Shown here: positions 54,697 through 64,000 of the stretch, piece by piece
How positions within the stretch are numbered: the first letter of the stretch is position 1
How the letters are laid out: each line of letters starts with the position of its first letter
From: Balanoglossus misakiensis
Taxonomy: Eukaryota; Hemichordata
Direction of reading: 5' to 3'
NCBI GenBank assembly: GCA_040954595.2
Contig: CM082592.2
Location: 4,650,001-4,714,000 of the forward strand
Length of the DNA stretch: 64,000 bases
Program-made: the position numbers and the translations under genes
The notes under the pieces: model-generated
Databases searched by the model: none
What the model was told of the DNA's origin: nothing
The model's input: the letters and a program-made list of their open reading frames with translations, nothing else

Positions 54697-57226
54697 ACAC
54701 TGGGCAAAATGATTGATATACGACAATATACGTAAAACTACTAAGTTTGTACATTTGACATATACGTTTCATATACGTGCATTTACGTAACAAATGCAAG
54801 CTGCTAGATATGTGTACAAATACGTGAAGTATACATCATGTACACGTTCTCTGACATATACGTTCCGCAGATCTACGTATTTGTAGTTATTTTCTACCGA
54901 ATAGTGTGCTTACAGTATACGTCCATGTATATGTACGTATATTCATGCTAATTATTAGGATTATTTGGACCACCCATTTTTAAAATCAAACGCTTTCATA
55001 AGTGTGATGAAAGATCTGGGTCGCACTTCTGCGGCCACTTTATGTCGCAAAACGCTGGTTGTTTTACGACGTCCACCTCCGGTACATAGAAACACCAGCA
55101 CCGCTGGCAGTCACTGAACGCCGTCAACCGGGTGCATAAGTTAGTTTCAACACCAGACAAAGCAAAAGAAGAGTTGTCACAGAAACTTGATAGTCTGGAC
55201 ACAGAACAGAAGTCTTTGAGGGAAAATCGACATGCGGCGGTGATAATCTATGCACCAACAAAGGAAGACCGGATCGTATGATTTTTGTAAGTTTAAACAT
55301 ACATCGTGTTTTGGTCTTGTCCATATCCACCCCACCCATGTGTCTGCGTTTTGACACTATTTCTACTCGTTGTTAGTCCGAATCCTTTTTATTTCTGCCG
55401 TTTGCATTAGTGCATCAAGCATGTCTATGTAGAACTAGAAACAGGTTTTGATTGACAAGTTGACATTTCCACCAAGCATTTGTATTGTTATCTCAAATGT
55501 CCCTTGTTTTACTTTGCAGCGGCAGGTAAAGCACTCAGCTTTATGTAACCATAGAAGAGTCATCTGATACAACCAACGAGTAAGTATATCTCTTTTATTC
55601 TTAGACTTTTCATTCAATTTGGTGTAGTATGATTTATAACATTGAGCATAACCCGTAGAGAAAAAAGACGCGGAACATCGGCCAAGATCAAAGGCCTTGA
55701 GGATTAGCTAGAACAAAAGATAAACAAACTGGGTTGATTTCCATGTGTGCGCTACAGCTTGGTGTTTCATGGTTGACGACAAACAAAAGATGCATATAAG
55801 CGCGGGATTGCTTGCCAGAATAGCTGACGTTCAGATATTTTAGCAGCTACTGAGCTTGGATACTTGGTAGCTCTAACCATGCTCTTACGCGTGATAGTTA
55901 GCAACTATTCAGTCATAACTATTTGACCTCGGTTGTGATAACAGCACACTGAATCTGTATGCTTTTTGTACCTTGTCAACATGACAGATAACAAAGTATA
56001 CATTTGGAAGGTGTGAAGACATTTCCCATGGCCCGATTTGTTGAATGCAAATGAGACATTTTCATCCATAAACTAAAAACAATGCGGGACGTTTATTATA
56101 AACTTAAACAGTGCACTGTCATGTTGGCGACAAAGGTAAAAACAGAACGGACTGACTTGTCGCTGTGTTCCAGGTAAACTGCCAGTGGTTCAGACTTCCC
56201 AAAAGTTGTAGCTCATAGGCACTGCAGTCAAAGATAAGTGCTTAAGATGACCAAACTAAATACTCTTTTTCTTTTCTTTTTGACAGCTTCTACAGAGTCA
56301 TGGCAAGATGGTGGATTTTGAAGACAAATCTTAATAGGATAACATGGTGCAAGCAGGCGATCTGATGATGTCAGATGAAGCAAATTTTTCATGGTATTTT
56401 GGAGTTACTGAATGAAGCTAGACTTTGAGGATTATTTTTCAGATTTTAGGTTTGCATTTAAAAACAAAACACTTTGTTCTTTGTCCATGTAATGTCTTTA
56501 ATCATTTTATATGTTTTAAATAAAATTACCTTTTAAGTGAATTTTATTATGTGAGCAGTTTTTTGTTGATGCATGATGGGAGGAAGTGTATCAGCTTGAA
56601 ATATGCTTTTACCGATTTGTTGCTATTGATCTGCTTTGAAATGCAGTTGCATCTCAAAGCAGATTAATAGTAACAAATTTACAGCAAAGGTGAATAAGAA
56701 GGAAAGGTCAAATCCTGACCATGAAGGATGACCCCAGAATTGTGACCTTTGGGGTAATTTAAATATGACCCCAAAATTATTTTCCAAATATTTGCCAACA
56801 ATGATGACATAATGTATGGTAATTTCCGGAAGGGTCTGCGTTAAATATACGTAAAAATACCAGGAACGTGAACTCAACTATGCAAATGTAAATGTCTGTG
56901 ATGATGATGTAACGTATGCTAATAACACAGTCATGCAAATAGCAAGGAAGATATGCACTGAGAATGTGTACAAATACGTTGGAATGTTTATAGTGTGCAC
57001 TTGATCTGCATTGGTCTGCGTTGTGCACACCCGTGATCTTCATAGATATACGTGCACGTATACTAACACATTGGTATGTTCCATATACGTGAATATACGT
57101 CACATATACGTGGTGCAGATTGTAGATGTACAACTGTGCAGACTATTGTATACTTGCGCATATTCCTGATCTACGTGTCCATATACGTGAAAATACTGAA
57201 TGTATATCAACCTTTTTGCCCAGTGT
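54697..57226. mobile_element. Candidate 2.5-kb TIR element with tatacgt subterminal repeats
   Basis: Ends match inversely at 23 of 25 positions (ACACTGGGCAAAA ... TTGATATAC at 54697; complement ending at 57226). About 260 bp inside the left end and 350 bp inside the right end are packed with atacgt/tatacgtg words, as in transposons with subterminal transposase-binding arrays. No target duplication was found and no transposase was recognised, so two independent solo ends cannot be excluded. Confidence 0.5.
55090..55281 (+). other. Coding-like fragment inside the candidate 2.5-kb element
   Basis: A 63-codon open stretch without a start codon, with a coiled-coil-like KEELSQKLDSLDTEQKSLRE and ending at a stop that overlaps a gtatga donor-like site. 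Family not recognised. A possible 3' exon with AATAAA lies near 56290-56525. It may be a decayed gene of the element or a captured host exon. Confidence 0.25.
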
Positions 57227-59634
57227 AAAGGCCATGGATGCGGCCTACATGTGTACTATCATCCCAGCACTCGCCAGATTTCACCTTGCAAGGCGAAATC
57301 TACTTTGTCTTGCCTGGGTGAAAGTTCGACGAATTTCAACCATTTTGAACAATAAGTTATAGTCAAAATCCATAGATCAAGGTGATCTCTGTTTGTTCAG
57401 TGAATGTTATAACGCAAACACAGCAGAACTTCGACAATTTTAAGTTTTCACTGAATCACGGTTGTCGTTCATAAATTGGGATGTTAACAGCGCCCTCAAC
57501 AGTTCCAGTCAGACTGCAGTCTTTGCAGAATAGCAGGCATTTTTTTAACAGGCAGAGTTTTAACAAAAACCACGGGATTGGGTCAGCCTTGAACTTTTAT
57601 AGAAAGCAAAGCAGGGCAATGGATAGTTTTTCTTCTTGATGAATCATCCAGGGCTAATTTCAAAGCAATATGATAAATGAACACGAAACCAGAAGATCTC
57701 CCTCTGTCACCCCTGATCTCTAATCAATAGCCTCATCTTCATTTCTCAGACAATGCAGCCAGATCACTCAGTCATGCATGTTGATAGTGGTGATCTGTTT
57801 TGCACTCACCCGAAACAGCATCATATTAAAATAATTATTAAATCAAACAGGGACTGCGCTGTACAGCACCTGTATTTGTATTCCTTTTTGTAAAAAAATA
57901 ATCTCAATACTATAAGAGTGTTATATGAATTTTGTCTTTTGTAAACAAAAGGTCTTTGAACTCACATACCCCCATAGCCCCTTATCCAGCTCCATGGTAC
58001 AATATACCACCATGGCTTGTTAATGTATAGACTGATTCATAGTCATAGGTGTGAAAATTCTTATTTTATTGTAACCTTCAAATCACTGTAGGGGCAACTT
58101 TTTACCAAGTCACATACAAATAGCCTTATTTATTTGATTGCCATGTTTTTTTGTTACATGAACCCAATAGTTTCAGGTATTTTTTTTCAGTCATCATGAA
58201 GTGTGCATGTGACTGGAGTATTTGTCACTGAAAACAGAAAAATAATTTATTATTCTGTGTGTCTATCTTCAATTCAGCATTGTCCTCATTTTTACAACTT
58301 TAGCCGTGTGCCATTTTGAGAGCTCAAATTTATGGACACATTTTTCTTTGTAATTTAACAGCAAGTCATTCTTTAGTTGTAATAAAACTGGATCTTGCTC
58401 ATTACAGTTGAAATTATAATTAGTGAAATAATGTGAAATGACAGAGCTACCAAATAGGCCAGTGCTCAAGTGCCCTCATAAATTAAAGAAAGTGAATTTT
58501 AAGTATGATTGCTTAGTCATATGCGCACACATTTTGTACATGTACGTTAATTTTTTCTGTCCAAATAAAAATAGCTTGACTGCATCGACTGAAATAGCTT
58601 GGTGTCATACACATAGAAAACGGCCACCTGTTTGCACACGATAAAATAGCACTGTATGTCTAGTGAATGTGTAAAATTTGTTTCTGCACATGTGCTACTG
58701 CAGTGTGTAATTTTTGAAGTTCCAATTATTGGGTCAATGCCGCAGCGGTGTTGTTTGTGAGGGACGGTTATGTGGGCTTATTGATTTCACGTGCTGACTG
58801 AACCACTGGGCCTTATGCAATATGCATGAGCAGAATTTCCCAATTCAATACTCGGTGTTCTAATTCAGAGGCCCATTGTTCAATATGGCTGTTGTGCTCA
58901 CTCACTTTCACACACTCTCTTTTTCTCACTTTTTCTTCTACCACAGCTCTCTCTAGTTTATCAGAATAAATGACACTGTGTGAAATATTCTTAAATGCAA
59001 GAACAAACAGAGCGATGGGAATTTGGTGCAGCCACTGCAGGATGAAATTAAGTAGCAGCAGTCCCCATGGCAAACATTGAGAATAATTCATATGGAATAT
59101 TCCATTCTGGAAGAGGTGAGGTAGGTGCAATAAGTGTGAGCATGTTATGCTTGTTGACCTAGTACATAATATAACAACCAGTTTGTTGATATTTCTATAA
59201 ATATATTCTCATTTTTTTGCAGCTGGTGTAAATTTTATCAGGTAATTCAGAAACAAGTTCGCGTTTTAAAAAAATGTTATGTGCACTATTTTTTTGAACA
59301 CAGCTGCCCCTCTGGTGGGCAATCCCGGATAGGTGAAACCTGAGGGTAGGCTGGAATATATAAATAACAAAAAAAGTAGACAGCAAATTGACATTTGCAT
59401 AAGTAGACGTGAAGGTGGCAAGAGGCAGGATTATATGTGCTCAGTGCAGAACTAAAATCAATTTTTATTTGCATTGTGGATAGGCAAGTGTGTCCTAGCT
59501 GTGTTGTGTGGTGGTTCCGTGCTGTACAAGGGGAGCGCTAACGTCGGAATTAACAGCCGCATCCCTGACCAGGTTTTTTTTTTCACTCACTGATGGGTTT
59601 AGCATCCTGGAGATGATTATAGAGAGGAGGTAGT
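57227..59634. other. Intergenic/promoter region of the alpha2/delta-like gene
   Basis: AT-rich with no recognised exon and no clear repeat beyond a short inverted ttcaccttgcaaggcgaa near 57280. Confidence 0.45.
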
Positions 59635-59947
59635 ATGGCAGACCGTGAATTGGGCTGGGTTTGGCTTGTCTGTTTTTTGCTGTACGTCTCATCACCCGGC
59701 TACTCCCAATCTCCTATCAACACAACAGTGTAAGTACTCGGTTAGTTATACTCTCAAAATTTGTCAGATATTTTTACCGTTTTTTTTTTCTAATCTCCAT
59801 CCAAAGGTTTTTTCATCAGGTGTCTGTGTTTATTGATATGTAAAAAAAAAAAAATTCTTTTTCAGGGTCGAGTTATGGGCGCAGAAGTTAGGTGAAAAAC
59901 TCAACAACATCAGTGTTACGTACAGTGGCATCACCGTGTTAAAACAG
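59635..59947 (+). CDS. 5' end of voltage-gated Ca-channel alpha2/delta subunit-like gene (partial)
   Basis: Exons 59635-59729 and 59866-59947 join in frame (phase 2) and give 59 residues. A signal peptide with a hydrophobic WLVCFLLYV core ends near YSQ-SP. The following VELWAQKLGEKL-N-ISVTYSG resembles the start of mature alpha2/delta proteins (the VKLWASAFGGEI-type segment of CACNA2D3). The VGCC_alpha2 and VWA regions that would prove the identity lie downstream of the window. The gene has long introns and the next exon is uncertain. Confidence 0.5.
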
Positions 59948-61199
59948 GTGAGTCAGTGAGTCCTGTATCTGAAGAGCCCTTCTTGTTAATGATGCCATTT
60001 TGAATTTTTAATTAACCCAGCCTCTGTGATGCAGAGCAGAGGGAAAGTCAGACAAATATAGATGCGTTCTATCAGACATGAGGGCTGGGCTCTATCGGGT
60101 TATACTGGTCAGGCAGAACGAGATGACGTTTGCCTCTTTCATTAGAATATCTGACAAAGAGTGATACTTCATAAATACCGGGTTTTATCTCACAACTTGT
60201 CACTATAAATTCACAGAACCTTTAATTGAAGGAAAGCATTCACAGTATATATCTCTCATTGTGTATATACAGCAGTATATAAACACATTTTATTTTATTT
60301 CTGAAAGTCAGATAGATTTCCATGGTTGCTTCTGCTGTATTGTAGATTCATTCAGGGTTCATTTGTAGTTAATTATTACTCTTGCGTGATTTTGAGTAGC
60401 TCAGGATAATGTTTGAACAGGCTAATTAGGAATAGTGAATGCAAATAGGTACATGTACACTGTGAATGCGATATATGGTTGCATGCAGGATTTAAATGGG
60501 ATGGCATAGTGAAATGATGTATTTTTAATAGAATTGTGCACATTTTCTAATCCGTGGTAGTTGATATTGGTGAGAGTTTTGAACTGCATCACAGTTGTGA
60601 TACTGTTTGGTATGATTCGATTTACACCAAGCATTACTCATTTGCTGTGGTGTAAACGACAAACAAAGTGTGACTACATAGAAGCTGTTGTCAAATTGAT
60701 TTACGAACGTCATATTTGTTTTAATCTGCTGATGTACAATAGACAAATTTGAGGTGCATTCAAGTCTCAAACAATGAGCAATGGCGTGGGATGTGGGGAT
60801 TGTCAGATAAAGCTGGATCTGTGTTTTTGTCATCAAATATGGAGAATGCAAATTGATCAGATATGTCTCGTTCAAAGTGGGACTGAAACGCCATGTCTAA
60901 ATGCCATATGTTGAACACTAGTTAGTATTGTGGTGCCATATTTTTGTGTGTGATTATAAATAGCTAGTGTACCTAGTATTTAGCAATTTATGAACCAAAT
61001 GCAAAATTAATAAAACAACATTCAGAATGGAAAGCAACAGTTATTGCCAAGCCGTATAAAGCAACCGAAATATGATTTTTCATTTTAGGCGAAGGTGCTA
61101 TAAATCAAATATTGATTCTGGGTAAATCTATAAATTTGCTCTTCAAAAAATACAACAAAAGCAATGTAATGTTTTTTATCTTTTTTTTTCTATTTCTAG

Positions 61200-61280
61200 T
61201 ACGGTATATCTGGATTATTAATTTTGGGTAAAACTCTTCTGAAAATAGGTCGGAAAGCGGGGATTTCCACAGCTGTTGCT
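61200..61280 (+). CDS. Possible third exon of the alpha2/delta-like gene
   Basis: 81 bp between a strong acceptor (polypyrimidine tract plus ttctag) and a gtgagt donor, phase 0 on both sides and open in the expected frame. The peptide (YGISGLLILGKTLLKIGRK ...) is hydrophobic and does not resemble the expected alpha2/delta segment, so it may be an alternative exon, part of another protein family, or chance. Confidence 0.3.
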
Positions 61281-64000
61281 GTGAGTGAGATTAGCAGATT
61301 GTGATTTTAGTGAACTGCGCTTGTTTTGATGATAAAACCATGAATGTAGGCAGATCTTGCCTGTATTATCAGTCCTGATAAGGGAAAAGTGACATTTTAA
61401 AAACTGCAGTGCTTTTATGGCTGTGTAAAGTCAAGTTCAATGGATGAAATTGGGCTGGTGATAATTTCCTTTTGAGGAATTACTGTTCAAAACTGTCGAG
61501 ATTGTTCAACTTCAACTTGGGCAAGCTGAAATAACAGTGTGTGCATGTACACCAAGTTAGTGTTTTTCGTGTAATACACAAACTGATTTGGCTATATCTT
61601 TCTACTGTTTACCCCATCCAACGTAGCTTTACATCTCTTTTGTTATGAATTTTCTGATAATTTGATTTCCAAAATTGAAAACAGCCTGGCCATTGAGACA
61701 GCCTTGTAATCTGATTATCCAATTTGCCAAATTTTTTCTACCGATTAACTTGAATTTTGTTCCTCAAATGCCCCATAATTCAGTGCTACTTTCAGTTTTA
61801 ATTTGATTTTGAAGCATTCTTCTTTCCATAAATTTGATATTTTGCGGAGATCGTTCTGTGGCTGAATGATGGGCACATTGTGGTGGGTACAATATAATTA
61901 TAATTTCTAAATTATGGATAATTTGATACTGCAATAGATGAAATATTGTCAAGATTTGTCAAAAACAGACTAATATTTATATATTTTACAAGCTTTAAAT
62001 CTGATGCTGACTTTGGCTCGAGTCCAGACTTGGTTTGTTGACCTACAGAGTGATCAAACCCTTACTGACAGACAGATAGACAGACAGACAGACAAACAAA
62101 CACAAAAACAGCCAGACTGAACAAATGTATGGTGAACAATTGTGTGGCCTCTAGTTGATATACGTATTAATATTCATTTTGCTATGGAATGAAATAATCT
62201 TCATCTCTATATTATCTTCAGACATTTTTTTTCCAAAATCATTAATTGACATTAGCATATTTGATGTTCTATAAATAAAAAATCAGATTGATTTTTAGAT
62301 TTCAACCCCCTTTTGATGTATAAGACTCACAATCTTCTACCATTTATTTATTTATTTATTTATTTGTTTGTTTGTGTGTATATTTATTTACTAGTATTTG
62401 TGGTTGACATGACAATAAGTATATGGACTTTGCTAACGTTTATATCGCGTTCCCCTGAATTGCATTATACCTCAAGAAAACAGTAATCGCATTCGTGATC
62501 AGTGATAGGGCCTATAGCTGGGTGATCTGTGGAGGTCAGGACCGTGATATGTAACACACGTATGCGTACAGTCAAAGCTCAACACCATCAATTCATTTCT
62601 ACCATGAAACCAGACTTGTAGCTCGTGGGCTTCTACTGTACTTATAGCTCCCCGCGTTTGCTTTTGTTCGGCCATGTTGAAGCCACAACGTTGCTCTGAT
62701 CATGATATGCAGGTTGCAGCTCTCTGTTTTCTGTTCCAAAAAGCATCAGAGGTATCCCCCATCATATTATGCTAATTTCGTAATTGGCATGCATGTACCA
62801 GCGGAGTAATTTGCAGTGTAATAGGGGTGGATTATAATGCACTGCCCATCCTGTGTATGTTGTGAAGGTGACGTCTTTCATGGTGTCACGTAAAATTTAA
62901 CCTTTCAAGACAATGAATTTTTTTTCTAATCACCTAAATACATAATTTTGAAAATAATAGAAATCATATAACCATGCACCAATCTGTGGCCCTTGTGCGT
63001 GTTCTTGTAATTTTGATATCCTCACTGTCATAACACTCGATCGCCAAGAAACCTTAATACGTAGTGTGTCAGCATCTTTATGCGGGGTGTAATCTCGGAA
63101 TTAATCATCCCCATTCTCTAAATTAACTTACAAGTAGAAGTCGGAATGGCGCTGTTGCCATGGTGACCTCGTGAGCTGACTGAGATTGGAAAGATTACGG
63201 AAGTAATTGTTGCGGGTGATGTCGAATGGATAATGATTGATTCTGTCGAGTTTCTGCGACTTTTACGACTGATAATCCGTCAAACTGAAGTCGTGGGTTG
63301 AAAGTTAATCAGAAATCTCAAAATGAAATTCAATTCACTGTACTTTTTAATAAAAATTGTATTGTATATGAAGATATTATGTTACTAATCTAAATGGTAT
63401 TATATGCGACTGCATTGCCTCTTGTGTGAGCTGTCCTTGATTTCCTCATCAACGTTATTGTCAGTGTTAGGCATATTTCCTTGGCAACGGGAAATTCATA
63501 ATTTACTCGCAACTCCGAGGTACACATGCTGTTGATGGAACTTAACGTTTACATTGTATGAATTAACAAAGACTTGCAGCTCGCAAAGATCCGCATCTGT
63601 ACTTTATTGATCTGTTTAAAATTCACTTGAATAGAACGAGAAATAAAAGTTTTATTCTAAGCAGTTTGTGAAGAAAGAGCACATTGCTAATGCTGGATGA
63701 TAATTTTGCGTTTCGTTTTCAGTTTTGTGATGATTTAATTCAGAATGGCTATTTATGAATATATTTATACATACATGTAATGCAAATGACTCTTAATAAC
63801 TGTTTCCTTAGCAACAGGAAATCTGTATTTTAACCATGAATTGAAATAAGTGTTTATAGAAGCTATATTCTTGCATTTTGTAAATTAACAATGACTGCAC
63901 TCATTCACGTTCATGCTTACTTTGATTAGCTCAATACATATGTACTTTTTCTTCAGTCTGAAAAATGACAAAGAATTATGGATTGCTGCATTAAGGTAGT
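61281..64000. other. Large intron or downstream region, no exon recognised
   Basis: AT-rich. It holds a short (AGAC)n run at about 62070-62095 and a (TTTA)n run at about 62342-62366. Nothing else could be assigned. Confidence 0.5.

Noticed and set aside
1-64000. tRNA, rRNA, CRISPR arrays, bacterial operons or integrated virus
   Set aside because: None was recognised by eye. The repeats seen are microsatellites and TIR elements, and the genes are spliced animal genes. A tRNAscan and profile search would be needed to exclude small RNAs.

Overview
This is a stretch of animal nuclear DNA. Genes are split by many GT-AG introns, the DNA between exons is AT-rich and crowded with short terminal-inverted-repeat (TIR) elements, and nothing prokaryotic, organellar or viral was recognised. 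The gene set suggests a marine invertebrate, most likely a non-vertebrate deuterostome (hemichordate, cephalochordate or echinoderm-like). It includes an Opn5-type opsin, a polycystin-1/REJ protein, a juvenile-hormone-acid-methyltransferase-like enzyme, a keratan-sulfate-type sulfotransferase, an acyl-CoA oxidase 3 and the start of a Ca-channel alpha2/delta-like gene. Species cannot be fixed from sequence reading alone.

Layout. 433-13692 (+): ACOX3, peroxisomal beta-oxidation of branched acyl-CoAs, 14 exons with only the first ~50 residues outside the window. 15136-20546 (+): neuropsin-like opsin, six exons, retinal-binding Lys296 present but D/ERY replaced by FRY. 23333-25665 (+): SAM-dependent methyltransferase, four exons. 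26754-30901 (-): an unrecognised glutamine-rich protein of about 900 residues, four exons. 32361-50706 (+): an 11-TM polycystin-1-family protein of 2668 residues (PKD, REJ, GPS, PLAT and channel-like region), 21 exons whose joins all keep frame. 51349-52566 (-): carbohydrate sulfotransferase with an intronless coding region. 52567-59634: no confident gene, but a candidate 2.5 kb TIR element with dense tatacgt repeats. 59635-61280 (+): 5' end of a gene resembling CACNA2D; the rest lies beyond the window.

The genes show no operon-like relationship. What unites the window is mobile DNA. At least three unrelated miniature element families (called B, C and D here) insert at TTAA, and one family-B copy sits inside a family-A element so cleanly that the empty site can be read from a sister copy. 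More than half of the polycystin introns carry such an insertion. A foldback element ends 12 bp from a splice donor of the Q-rich gene, and another element ends 30 bp upstream of an ACOX3 exon. All exon boundaries come from reading splice sites, reading phase and remembered protein families; no database search was run.
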